Shown here: one piece after another, positions 28,047 through 36,614 of the stretch
Position numbering within the stretch: position 1 is the stretch's first letter
Layout of the letters: each line of letters begins with the position of its first letter
Source: Pseudomonas helvetica
Lineage (GTDB): Bacteria; Pseudomonadota; Gammaproteobacteria; Pseudomonadales; Pseudomonadaceae
NCBI RefSeq assembly: GCF_039908645.1
Contig: NZ_CP150917.1
Coordinates: forward strand, 680,501 to 744,500
Length of the DNA stretch: 64,000 nucleotides
Reading direction: 5' to 3'
Made by a program: the position numbers and the translations under genes
Notes under the pieces: generated by a model
What the model was told of the DNA's origin: nothing
Database searches by the model: none
Seen by the model: the letters and a program-made list of their open reading frames with translations, nothing else

Positions 28047-29749
28047 TGACTCGTTCAGTTCCGGCGATTGTCATTCTTGGCAATGGCAGCCTCGCGACCG
28101 CACGCAAGATCCAACAGCTATACCCCGGCGCCTTGATCCACGGCCTGGCCGAACGGGTCGACGGCGCGGACCGCGTTTACCACGAGTTCGGCGCGACGCT
28201 GCGCCAGCTCTATCAACATGACACACCGATCATTGCTTTGTGTGCCGCCGGTATCGTCATTCGCACGCTGGCGCCATTGCTCCTGGAAAAAGGCGCTGAG
28301 CCGCCGGTGCTGGCTGTCGCCGAGGATGGCAGCGCGGTCGTGCCGCTGTTGGGCGGTCTGGGCGGGGTGAACGTGCTGGCCCGCGAGATAGCTGACGGTT
28401 TGGGCGTGGCTGCGGCGATCACCACCAGCGGTGAGTTGCGCTTCGGCACTTGCTTGCTCAATCCGCCAAGTGGCTATGCGTTGGGCGATCTGGAACTGGG
28501 CAAGCGCTTCGTTTCGGATTTGCTGGCCGGTGAGAGCGTACGTATCGAAGGCGCTGCCCCGTGGCTGGATCAAGCGCAGTTGCCGCAGGATCCGCAAGCG
28601 CATCTGGCGATTCATATTGGTAGCGCCGAACGCGCACCTGCGGGCAATGAATTACGGATCTACCCGCAAAACGTTCTGGTCGCGGTGAGCGCCGACGTCG
28701 CAGATCTGCCGAACGCGATACGCGATGCCTTGCATCAGGCGAAAATTGCTGTGCAATCGGTCGCCTGCGTGTTGGCCAGCGATCAGCAGATGGCGAGCCC
28801 GGCGTTGCGTGAAGCGGCGCGGGAGCTGGGTGTGCCACTGCGTTTTGCGACGGCTGCCGGGAGTCTCGGTGAACTGGCGCACAATGCGCTCGCAGAGCCG
28901 GTCAGCGTCTGTGAGGTTAACGGAATCACCATCGCGATGGCTGAGCAACCGCTTGACCCGTTGCAGATTGGTCGTGCTCGTGGCCGTTTGGCGGTCATCG
29001 GTCTTGGGCCTGGCGCTGCCGAACTGATGGTGCCGGCGGTCAAGGCGGAACTGACTCGTGCCAACGACGTGCTCGGTTATGAAACCTACGTGCGCATGGC
29101 CGGGCCGTTCCGTGCCGATCAAGTGTTGCACTGCACCGACAACCGCGAGGAGATGCAGCGCGCGCGCCACGCATTCGAACTGGCCGCCCAAGGCCGTTCA
29201 GTGGTGGTCGTCTCATCCGGTGACCCAGGCGTATTTGCCATGGCAGCGGCGGTGCTCGAAGCGCTGCACGAATCTACCGATACGAGCTGGCACAGCGTCG
29301 ATCTGGAAATCCTGCCGGGTGTCTCCGCTTCATTGGCGACCGCCGCTCAAGCGGGTGCACCCTTGGGGCATGACTTCTGCGTGATGTCTTTATCGGACAA
29401 CCTGAAACCCTGGACGATCATCGAGAAGCGTCTGGACCTGGCGGCAGAGGCTGACCTGGCCCTGGCCTTCTACAACCCGATCTCGCGTTCGCGTCCGTGG
29501 CAATTGGGCCGTGCGCTGGAAATCGTCGCCCGGCATCGCACGCCGGAAACGCCGGTGGTGCTGGGGCGGGATATCGGTCGTCCGGGCCAGACGCTGCGGG
29601 TCACGACCCTCGGGCAGTTGACCCCTGATCAGGTTGATATGCGGACCATGGTGCTGATTGGTTCATCCACCACCTGCGTGTTCCCGCGCGCTGAAGGTGG
29701 TGAGTGGGTTTATACGCCACGCTGGTATTCAACCAAGCCGGTCTCCTGA
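28046..29749 (+). CDS. cobJ: CbiG/CobE-like plus precorrin-3B C17-methyltransferase fusion
   Basis: 567 residues from ATG at 28046 in a TGATG overlap with cobI; a GTG four codons upstream is less likely. Residues 1 to about 200 are CbiG N-terminal type (IIALCAAGIVIRTLAPLL, VPLLGGLGGVNVLAREIA), about 205-305 resemble CobE/CbiG C-terminal (VACVLASDQQMASPALREAA), and about 315-567 are the CobJ methylase (AVIGLGPGAAELMVPAV, VSSGDPGVFAMAAAV, LPGVSASLATAAQAG, CVMSLSDNLKPW). The fused order is usual in pseudomonads. It drives C17 methylation and ring contraction. Confidence 0.93.
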   Translation: MTRSVPAIVILGNGSLATARKIQQLYPGALIHGLAERVDGADRVYHEFGATLRQLYQHDTPIIALCAAGIVIRTLAPLLLEKGAEPPVLAVAEDGSAVVPLLGGLGGVNVLAREIADGLGVAAAITTSGELRFGTCLLNPPSGYALGDLELGKRFVSDLLAGESVRIEGAAPWLDQAQLPQDPQAHLAIHIGSAERAPAGNELRIYPQNVLVAVSADVADLPNAIRDALHQAKIAVQSVACVLASDQQMASPALREAARELGVPLRFATAAGSLGELAHNALAEPVSVCEVNGITIAMAEQPLDPLQIGRARGRLAVIGLGPGAAELMVPAVKAELTRANDVLGYETYVRMAGPFRADQVLHCTDNREEMQRARHAFELAAQGRSVVVVSSGDPGVFAMAAAVLEALHESTDTSWHSVDLEILPGVSASLATAAQAGAPLGHDFCVMSLSDNLKPWTIIEKRLDLAAEADLALAFYNPISRSRPWQLGRALEIVARHRTPETPVVLGRDIGRPGQTLRVTTLGQLTPDQVDMRTMVLIGSSTTCVFPRAEGGEWVYTPRWYSTKPVS

Positions 29750-29755
29750 ATAGCG

Positions 29756-29785
29756 GCGACCTCACGCCGAGGTCGCTTGCGTTTT
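29756..29785 (+). terminator. Terminator of the cobGHIJ operon
   Basis: Arms GCGACCTC and GAGGTCGC around ACGCC are followed by TTGCGTTTT, a slightly interrupted T-tract. It lies seven bases after the cobJ stop. Confidence 0.7.
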
Positions 29786-29984
29786 AACAGTGGTTTTCAC
29801 AACTAACACCGCTAATAAATAGCGCACTTTTATGTGCTCTGGCTATGGCTTGCTGTTGGAGCTGCATGGAGGTTGGTAACTATTGGAATAAGTTGCTTCT
29901 GTGAATGCGTTTGACGATTGAAGTCGAGTACCTTAGTTTTGTTTCTGTCGCATGGAGCGGCGAGTATTTACTAAGGATGTTCAT

Positions 29985-30791
29985 ATGGGAAACGAAATAA
30001 TTAATGTTGCGGATGTCCCTTTCTCTGAGGCTGTGCAGGATAAATACTTTGAGCGAATCGACGCTCAGTTAGCTGAAGTTTTCGCGCGTCCCCGACTCAG
30101 GATGTTTGCCAAGAGCGGCAGTGTTTCGCTGAATGGTGCTGCGCAGGGAATTGATGCGTCGGTCGTCGGTCCATCCCTTGTGGTATTTGAGGAACGGCTT
30201 AGCGAAGATGATAAGCAGGATGCACTGGATAGCCAGGCTTTTGCCGAAGCCGTCGTCAGAAAACTGCCTGTCGAAACCTCGCAAGAACAGCGATACATGG
30301 CTTATAACGAAGCCTTGTCGGCGATTGGCTGGGTCACAGAAAGCTACACGTATAAGAAGTATGACTCCAAAAAGCTGACGCTGAGCATGAACGAAGCATT
30401 GCTGCAAGTGCTTGAGACTGTCATCAGTGCGGGCTCTGGAAATGTATTGAGCCTGGTAGCGTCGGGCTTTGACAAGCTCAAGGGCGATAAGGCAGCGCTG
30501 AAAATCGTGGACGCCGGAAGCAAGGAAAGTTCGGTTGTCAGCTTCAAAGCAGTTCCTTGTATTGTTGCCCCTGGTGGTGGTATGGCAATGGTCATGGGCG
30601 GCCTGGATGTGTTCAGTAAAGACTACGATGGCGAATTTCTGTTTTTTACTTTCAAGACAGAGGGGGTTCACCTTTTTCAAGCGGCAGGCATTAGAAAGTT
30701 TAATAAGCGTGCGTTTGATCGAAAGCGTCAGCAGGTTCATAACTACATTAACCAGTTCGGTGATGATCTGTTTAAAAAGATTGCAGGCTAG
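29985..30791 (+). CDS. Unknown protein A of a tandem paralogous pair
   Basis: 268 residues from ATG at 29985, which has an AAGGA site at the right distance; an upstream in-frame ATG at 29952 has none. No signal peptide; mixed alpha/beta character with a hydrophobic Gly/Met run at 195-207 (APGGGMAMVMGGL). From about residue 60 it aligns by eye with the next gene product (VVG...F...D+QD..D start, ...DFFFW/EFLFF and R..VH..I..F.D.I end). Both keep a cysteine in K-x-x-P-C, here Cys192. Base composition is visibly lower in G+C than the cob genes. Size and cysteine position recall the Erwinia Evf virulence factor (palmitoylated Cys), but this cannot be confirmed by reading. Confidence 0.7.
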   Translation: MGNEIINVADVPFSEAVQDKYFERIDAQLAEVFARPRLRMFAKSGSVSLNGAAQGIDASVVGPSLVVFEERLSEDDKQDALDSQAFAEAVVRKLPVETSQEQRYMAYNEALSAIGWVTESYTYKKYDSKKLTLSMNEALLQVLETVISAGSGNVLSLVASGFDKLKGDKAALKIVDAGSKESSVVSFKAVPCIVAPGGGMAMVMGGLDVFSKDYDGEFLFFTFKTEGVHLFQAAGIRKFNKRAFDRKRQQVHNYINQFGDDLFKKIAG

Positions 30792-30793
30792 TA

Positions 30794-30811
30794 AAGCCGA
30801 AAGAGGCTTTC
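30794..30811 (+). other. Small stem-loop between genes A and B
   Basis: AAAGCC / GGCTTT arms around GAAAGA, without a T-tract, three bases after the stop of gene A. It could attenuate or stabilise the bicistronic mRNA. Confidence 0.35.
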
Positions 30812-30855
30812 AATAGGGGGTGGTTTATTTAGCGTGGATGAACGGGGTGTTCAAT

Positions 30856-31506
30856 ATGTCAGTGCTTGCTGATGCTGTAGTGGTGGGTAGCTGCGTGTTA
30901 TCCTTTGCGTCCGAGGTTTGCCCGCAGGACCAACAGGATATACAGGACTGTTTGCTGTATGCGGAACTGGCAGCGACTGATAAATACCCAGGGCAAGTAT
31001 CAAAAAAAGTCTGGTTCGATTATTACCAGGGGCGGTTGTTGAAGGCTGGCTTCACACTCAAAACTATCGTCCCCTCTGAGCCGTTGAGGGTGTCGAATGT
31101 CAATCAACTGCTGAGCGTCAGCCATACCATCATCGGCCGCTTGGGGGTGGAACGTTTAGGTCAGCTTGTTGAGGAAACTTACGCGGCGTTGAGGCTGGAC
31201 GAGTTTGCCTGGAACTTCTTTCGCGGCAACGTCGCGAACAGTGGGTCGGGTATTCTCAAATGTGCACCTTGCGAACGTCTTGATTCCGGCGACGTGGTCG
31301 TCTGCCTGTACGGATTGCGCTATAGCACCAACGTGATTGAGGATGACTTCTTTTTCTGGAGTGAGTTCGGCAAAGAAGTGGTCATCATCCCGGATGGCGG
31401 CGTTTTTGCTTTCAATCGGGAGGTGTTTGAAAACTACCGTGGACGGGTTCACGAGAAAATCGACGCTTACTCAGACAAGATCCTGGTGAGGAAACTGAAG
31501 CTCTGA
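30856..31506 (+). CDS. Unknown protein B of a tandem paralogous pair
   Basis: 216 residues from ATG at 30856, chosen because a GGGGTG site precedes it and similarity to protein A begins here (ADAVVVGS); starts at 30838 and 30820 are possible. It lacks the N-terminal 50 residues of protein A but follows it over its length, with a matching acidic DQQD segment, IEDDFFFWSEFGKE, VFAFNREVFENYRGRVHEKI and the shared K-x-x-P-C cysteine (Cys139). Seven cysteines are present, more than in A. No membrane segment or signal peptide is obvious. Sixty-four bases separate the two genes, so they are probably co-transcribed. Function unknown. Confidence 0.68.
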   Translation: MSVLADAVVVGSCVLSFASEVCPQDQQDIQDCLLYAELAATDKYPGQVSKKVWFDYYQGRLLKAGFTLKTIVPSEPLRVSNVNQLLSVSHTIIGRLGVERLGQLVEETYAALRLDEFAWNFFRGNVANSGSGILKCAPCERLDSGDVVVCLYGLRYSTNVIEDDFFFWSEFGKEVVIIPDGGVFAFNREVFENYRGRVHEKIDAYSDKILVRKLKL

Positions 31507-31530
31507 GTCGTTTGGTTTGATCAACATTGG

Positions 31531-31566
31531 CAAGGCCTTGTGCTTTAACAACAAGGCCTTGTTTTT
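31531..31566 (+). terminator. Rho-independent terminator of the paralogous pair
   Basis: Eleven-base arms CAAGGCCTTGT and ACAAGGCCTTG with a nine-base loop and five T. It ends the A-B unit, before the convergent marC-type gene. Confidence 0.88.
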
Positions 31567-31595
31567 CGATGGGCAATCTCGTGATGAACGACGAA

Positions 31596-32192
31596 CTAAG
31601 GCACCAGATACCCTTTGACCCCGGTAAAGATAATCTGCGCTGCCAGTGCACACACAAACAACCCCATCAACCGGCTGACAATCTGCAAACCCTGGTCACC
31701 GAGAATCCGTTCGATACGGTTGGACAGGTACAGCACCACGCCGACGGTCAGGCTGGCCATGGCGATGCTGAGGATGGCGGTGAGTTTGTCGTCCCAGTGC
31801 GGCTGGCTGACGCCCATCACCAGCAAGGCCCCGATGGTGCCGGGGCCGACAGTGAGCGGAATGGTCAGCGGGACGATGGTCACGTCTTGCTGCACGTTGT
31901 CGGTCTGGACCGCTGACTTGCCCTGAGCCATGCCCAGTGCCGAAATGAACAGCACACTGCCGGCGCCAATGCGGAAGGCGTCTACGGTGATGCCGAACAC
32001 GCTGAAAATCACCCGCCCGAACAAATACAACAGCACGCTGGAAACCAGGGTCGCGAGGGCGACATTCCAGGCCAGTCGACGTTGTTCCTTGCGCGAATAA
32101 CCGCGGGTCAGGCTGATGAAGCAGGACAACACGAAGAAGGGGCTGTAGAGCACCAGCATCTTCAGGTAAACACTGAACAACACGTGGAGCAT
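31596..32192 (-). CDS. MarC-family integral membrane protein
   Basis: 198 residues with six predicted membrane segments and MarC-type features: FFVLSCFISLTRGYSRKEQR, PLTIPLTVGPGTIGALLVMG. The family (UPF0056) was once linked to multiple antibiotic resistance, but no transport function is proven. It lies downstream of the retS gene on the same strand, 64 bases away. Confidence 0.88.
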   Translation of the reverse strand: MLHVLFSVYLKMLVLYSPFFVLSCFISLTRGYSRKEQRRLAWNVALATLVSSVLLYLFGRVIFSVFGITVDAFRIGAGSVLFISALGMAQGKSAVQTDNVQQDVTIVPLTIPLTVGPGTIGALLVMGVSQPHWDDKLTAILSIAMASLTVGVVLYLSNRIERILGDQGLQIVSRLMGLFVCALAAQIIFTGVKGYLVP

Positions 32193-32256
32193 GGGGCAAG
32201 CTCACTGGCGAGGGAAGTCGAGGAGGAGTCTATCAGGCGCTGCGGGGTCTGTCGGC

Positions 32257-35034
32257 TCAGGACGTTTGAGCCGTTGCCTGATTCTGCTGATCGCGCTGCG
32301 CGACCCAATGCTCGATCAGTTCGCGCAGTTGTGAAAGCTCGACGGGCTTGGCCATATGGCCATCCATGCCGGCCTGGCGTGCGCGTTCTTTGTGTTCGGC
32401 CAGGATGTGTGCGGTAAGTGCTACTACCGGTGTGCGAGTTCGCTGGTTGCCGACCTCCCAGGCACGCAATTGCTGGGTGGCGGAGAAGCCATCGAGGATT
32501 GGCATTTCGCAGTCCATCAACACCAGGTCGTAGCGCTGGGCCTTCATCGCCTTCAAGGCTTCTTCACCATTGCAGGCGGTGTCCGGCTGAAGGTTGAGCT
32601 TGCCGAGCATGCCGCGAATCACTTTGGTTGAAATGCTGTTGTCTTCGGCCACCAGAATGCGGAAATCGCTCGGCACCTTGACCGCCGCAGGCGCGCCGCT
32701 CGGCAGTTGCTGCGAGACCGCCAGGCCTTTGCTGCGTTGGCTCAGTTCGTCCGCCAGCGTGGTCTTGAGGGTGTAGCCGGCCACGGGCTTGGCGAGGATG
32801 CGTTTGATCCCGGCATTGCGTGCGATGACCTTGCTCGGCGCGTTGCTGATGCCGGTGAGCATGATCAGCAGAATGTCGTGATTCAGGCTCGGGTCTTCCT
32901 TGATCTTCGCCGCCAGTTGCATGCCGGTCATGCCGGGCATGTTCTGGTCGAGCAGGACCACGTCGAAGTAGTCACGCAGGTGCGCCTTGGTGCGCAGCAG
33001 GGCGAGGGCTTCCTTGCCGGAAGGTACGGCGCTGACGTTCAGCCCCCAGGCGCTGCATTGCTGCACCAGGACTTTTCGGCAGGTGTCATTGTCATCCACC
33101 ACCAGCACCCGTGCGCCTTGCAGCGGGCCATCGAGATCGGAGGTCGGGTGTTCGAGGCGCTCGGGGTCCAGCGGCAAGGTCAGCCACAGTGTGCTGCCCT
33201 GATTGCTGCCGCTCTTGATGCCGAACTCCCCGTGCATCAGCAGAATCAATTGGCGGGCGATTACCAGCCCCAGGTTACCGCCCAGGCGGGTGGCGGAAAG
33301 GAAGTTCTTGCTGTGCAGTTCGGCATGCAGCAGGGCTTCTCGTTCTTCGGCATCCATGGGTTGCCCGCTGTCTTGCACGGCAATGCGCAGGCGTGGTTTG
33401 TGGCTGCGTTCGTCAAGGGCAACGACGATCAGGATTTCGCCTTCGTCGGTTTTCTTCAGGGCGTTTTCCAGCAGGCTCAGCAGTGTCTGGCGCAGACGCG
33501 TCGGGTCGCCGCTGATCACGCGAGGGACCTGTGGCTGGATGAAGCTGATCAGCTCGACGTTCTGTTGTTCGGCCTTGGCGCGGAAGATGCTCAGGCAGTC
33601 TTCGATCAGTGCGTTGAGGTCGAACTGCACATCGTCGAGTTCGATTTGTCCGGACTCGAGCTTGGAGATGTCGAGGATTTCGTTGATCAACGTCAGCAGT
33701 TCATTGCCGGCGCTATGGATGGTTTGTACGTAGTCGCGTTGTTTGACCGACAGCGGGGTGCCCAACAGAAGTTCGGTCATGCCCAGCACGCCATTCATCG
33801 GGGTGCGGATTTCGTGGCTGATCTTTGCCAGGAATTCGGCTTTGGCATTGATCTCGGCATTACTTGCTGCCAGGTCACGGCTGACGCTGAAGCGGTCTTC
33901 GGTGATGCTGCGCTGGCGTTCGCTCAAGGCGATGCTCATCAGCACGCCGCAGATGCAGATGAAGGCCATCAAGGTCATGATCAGGCCTTGCGGTGCAACC
34001 AGGGTCAGCCCCAGCAGCGCCGGCAGAATGATCAGCGTGCCGACGTTGAACACCACCATCGCAGCCACGAACAGGCGTGCCGGCCGATAACCCTTTTGCC
34101 AGTGATAGGCGCTGACAAAGAGCATGCTCAGGCCCGCCAGGGCCACCAGCGCATAGGTGATGATGTTCAGCGGCAGGGTGTCGACGAACAGCAACAGCAG
34201 GCTGCACAGGACAATGAACAGGATGTCCCCCAGCAGCAATTTGTTTAGCGGATGTGGGCCCAGCGGGGCAAAGAAGCGGTAGGCGAACATCAGGCCGCAA
34301 GGGGCTGTCAGCAGTAGCGCCAGGTAGGCGCCGGGTGTTTGCACGGCATGCCAGTCGGGAAGCCATGGTCCAGCCAGGTTCAACAACAGCACCAGGCTGA
34401 GCAGTAACAGTCCCTCGCACGCTGCCAGCCAGACGCTGCTGCGCGAGCGGCTATAGCCGTAGCGCGTGAGGTTGTACAGGATCAGCATCGCGATGCAGCC
34501 AAAAAACAGGCCATAGATCAGCGTCTGGTTCTGGTTCGCCGCCACCATCACTGCAGATTGCAGGGTGATATAGGGGCGCAACTCGTGTTCGGAAACCAGT
34601 CGCAGATAGACGTCGAGGGGTTTGTCGCTTTGTGGAAGCGGCAACATGAAGTCGCTGCTGGGGAGTGGTCGCTCGCTCTGCGGTTGCTCGTTGCCGCTGG
34701 TCAATTGCTCGACCAGCGTGTCGCCATCCAGAACGTAGAGGTTCAGGTGCGACAAATCGGGGGCGAAGATGCGCAGCAGTTGTTCGTGTTTGCCGGGACT
34801 GAGCTTGAAACGCAGCCACAACGCGCCACTGGGTTCGGCGGCGGTGATCTGGTCGAGTTCAATCGGGCTGAATTGGTTGGTGTAGCGAGCCGAGCGGATA
34901 TCGCTCAGTTGCAGGTCTGCCTGTTCGTCGAGCAATACCGCCCAGCCACTGCCTTGCGCGGCCTGCGCCGGGAGCATGCAGAGCAGGGTCAGCAGAGTGA
35001 CGGTGAAGCCTATGGCAATCCTGAGCCAGCGCAC
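32257..35034 (-). CDS. retS: Hybrid sensor kinase RetS
   Basis: 925 residues: signal peptide (about 1-25), periplasmic 7TMR-DISMED2 domain (about 30-160), seven membrane segments (about 180-385), HisKA with His407 (KISHEIRTPMNGV), an ATPase domain, then two receiver domains with Asp696 (LLDQNMPG) and Asp841 (LMDCEMP). The ATPase G1 box reads DSGQP in place of D-x-G-x-G, so it looks degenerate. RetS binds GacS and restrains the Gac/Rsm switch between acute and sessile life. Gene order with purD, purH and fis matches PAO1 PA4856, supporting orthology. Confidence 0.92.
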   Translation of the reverse strand: MRWLRIAIGFTVTLLTLLCMLPAQAAQGSGWAVLLDEQADLQLSDIRSARYTNQFSPIELDQITAAEPSGALWLRFKLSPGKHEQLLRIFAPDLSHLNLYVLDGDTLVEQLTSGNEQPQSERPLPSSDFMLPLPQSDKPLDVYLRLVSEHELRPYITLQSAVMVAANQNQTLIYGLFFGCIAMLILYNLTRYGYSRSRSSVWLAACEGLLLLSLVLLLNLAGPWLPDWHAVQTPGAYLALLLTAPCGLMFAYRFFAPLGPHPLNKLLLGDILFIVLCSLLLLFVDTLPLNIITYALVALAGLSMLFVSAYHWQKGYRPARLFVAAMVVFNVGTLIILPALLGLTLVAPQGLIMTLMAFICICGVLMSIALSERQRSITEDRFSVSRDLAASNAEINAKAEFLAKISHEIRTPMNGVLGMTELLLGTPLSVKQRDYVQTIHSAGNELLTLINEILDISKLESGQIELDDVQFDLNALIEDCLSIFRAKAEQQNVELISFIQPQVPRVISGDPTRLRQTLLSLLENALKKTDEGEILIVVALDERSHKPRLRIAVQDSGQPMDAEEREALLHAELHSKNFLSATRLGGNLGLVIARQLILLMHGEFGIKSGSNQGSTLWLTLPLDPERLEHPTSDLDGPLQGARVLVVDDNDTCRKVLVQQCSAWGLNVSAVPSGKEALALLRTKAHLRDYFDVVLLDQNMPGMTGMQLAAKIKEDPSLNHDILLIMLTGISNAPSKVIARNAGIKRILAKPVAGYTLKTTLADELSQRSKGLAVSQQLPSGAPAAVKVPSDFRILVAEDNSISTKVIRGMLGKLNLQPDTACNGEEALKAMKAQRYDLVLMDCEMPILDGFSATQQLRAWEVGNQRTRTPVVALTAHILAEHKERARQAGMDGHMAKPVELSQLRELIEHWVAQRDQQNQATAQTS

Positions 35035-35133
35035 GGCGAAATCCCTTCGTAGGTTGATTCCAGATTATAACTATGCGCGGCGCCGGAATAGTACGGCAAG
35101 GGCCATGGGCCCCTGCCTAGCCGAATGGATAGC

Positions 35134-36429
35134 TTATTCCTGATTTTCGCCACGCTCACGGGCAATGGCGCGGTAGCCAATGTCCTTGCGGTAGAAACAG
35201 CCTTCCCAGTTGATTTTGGCGGTCAGCTTGTAGGCCTGCTGCTGGGCGGCATCGACGCTTGCGCCCATGGCGGTGGCGCAAAGTACCCGACCACCGGCCG
35301 TCACAACCTTGCCGTCCTTGAGTGCGGTACCGGCGTGGAAGACTTTACCTTCCAGCGCAGCGGCGGCATCCAGGCCTTCGATCACGGCGCCCTTGGCGTA
35401 ATCGCCCGGGTAGCCGCCAGCAGCCAGTACGATACCGACGCTTGGACGTGGATCCCACTGAGCTTCGACCTTGTCCAGTGCCTGTGCCAGCGCCGCTTCG
35501 ACCAGCAATACCAGGCTCGACTGCAGGCGCAGCATTACCGGTTGGGTCTCGGGGTCGCCGAAACGGCAGTTGAACTCGATGACTTTCGGGTTGCCGGCTT
35601 TGTCGATCATCAGACCAGCATAGAGGAAGCCGGTGTAGACGTTGCCTTCTTCGGCCATGCCACGCACGGTTGGCCAGATCACCAGGTCCATGACGCGCTG
35701 GTGAACTTCGCTGGTGACCACCGGGGCAGGGGAGTAGGCACCCATGCCGCCCGTGTTCGGGCCGGTGTCGGCGTCGCCAACACGTTTGTGGTCCTGGCTG
35801 GTGGCCATCGGCAGCACGTTCTTGCCGTCGACCATGACGATGAAGCTGGCTTCTTCGCCATCGAGGAACTCTTCGATGACCACGCGCGAACCGGCGTCGC
35901 CGAATGCGTTGCCGGCGAGCATGTCGCGTACGGCGTCTTCGGCTTCGCTCAGGGTCATGGCGACGATCACGCCTTTACCGGCTGCCAGGCCGTCGGCCTT
36001 GATCACGATCGGCGCACCTTTTTCACGCAGATAAGCCAGGGCAGGCTCGATCTCGGTGAAATTCTGGTAGTCGGCCGTCGGGATCTTGTGGCGAGCCAGG
36101 AAGTCCTTGGTGAATGCCTTGGAACCTTCCAGCTGGGCGGCGCCAGCGGTTGGGCCGAAGCAGTCCAGGCCGCGTTTGCGGAACAGATCGACTACGCCTG
36201 CGACCAGCGGGACTTCCGGACCGACGATGGTCAGGGAGACGTTTTTCTCGGCAAAGTCGGCCAACTGCTCAAGGGCCAGCACGTCGATAGCGACGTTCTC
36301 GCACTTGGCTTCAATGGCAGTGCCGGCGTTGCCCGGGGCTACGAAGACTTTCTGTACGCGCGGATCCTGAGCGACTTTCCAGGCCAGGGCGTGTTCACGG
36401 CCACCGCTGCCAATGATCAAAACATTCAT
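35134..36429 (-). CDS. purD: Phosphoribosylamine-glycine ligase
   Basis: 431 residues of the GARS family: MNVLIIGSGGREHALAWKV start, ATP-grasp centre (PIVIKADGLAAGKGVIVAM) and NTGGMGAYSPAPVV. It ligates glycine to phosphoribosylamine in purine synthesis. It lies downstream of purH across a REPIN; 99 bases separate it from retS. Confidence 0.97.
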   Translation of the reverse strand: MNVLIIGSGGREHALAWKVAQDPRVQKVFVAPGNAGTAIEAKCENVAIDVLALEQLADFAEKNVSLTIVGPEVPLVAGVVDLFRKRGLDCFGPTAGAAQLEGSKAFTKDFLARHKIPTADYQNFTEIEPALAYLREKGAPIVIKADGLAAGKGVIVAMTLSEAEDAVRDMLAGNAFGDAGSRVVIEEFLDGEEASFIVMVDGKNVLPMATSQDHKRVGDADTGPNTGGMGAYSPAPVVTSEVHQRVMDLVIWPTVRGMAEEGNVYTGFLYAGLMIDKAGNPKVIEFNCRFGDPETQPVMLRLQSSLVLLVEAALAQALDKVEAQWDPRPSVGIVLAAGGYPGDYAKGAVIEGLDAAAALEGKVFHAGTALKDGKVVTAGGRVLCATAMGASVDAAQQQAYKLTAKINWEGCFYRKDIGYRAIARERGENQE

Positions 36430-36514
36430 TTCAAAAACCTCGGATGACGCTAATTCTGTGGGGCAGCCTCGGCTGCCCGCCTATCGGCGTACGACATCTG
36501 CCGTCACGCCGTAC

Positions 36515-36605
36515 CTGTAGGAGCAAGGCTTGCCCGCGATGGCATCACCTTGGTCTCGCTGATGCACCGCAGTGAACCCATCGCGAGCAAGCTTTGCTCC
36601 CACAA
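36515..36605. repeat. REPIN, GTAGGAGCAAGGCTTGCCCGCG class
   Basis: Left arm CTGTAGGAGCAAGGCTTGCC, right arm GCAAGCTTTGCTCCCACAAG (diverged), with GCGATGG / CCATCGC extensions. Between purD and purH. Confidence 0.85.
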
Positions 36606-36614
36606 GAGCAATAA

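Noticed and set aside
32707..34248. 513-residue open frame antisense to retS
   Set aside because: GC-rich shadow of the retS coding strand; no family features, Gln/His-rich composition typical of antisense frames.
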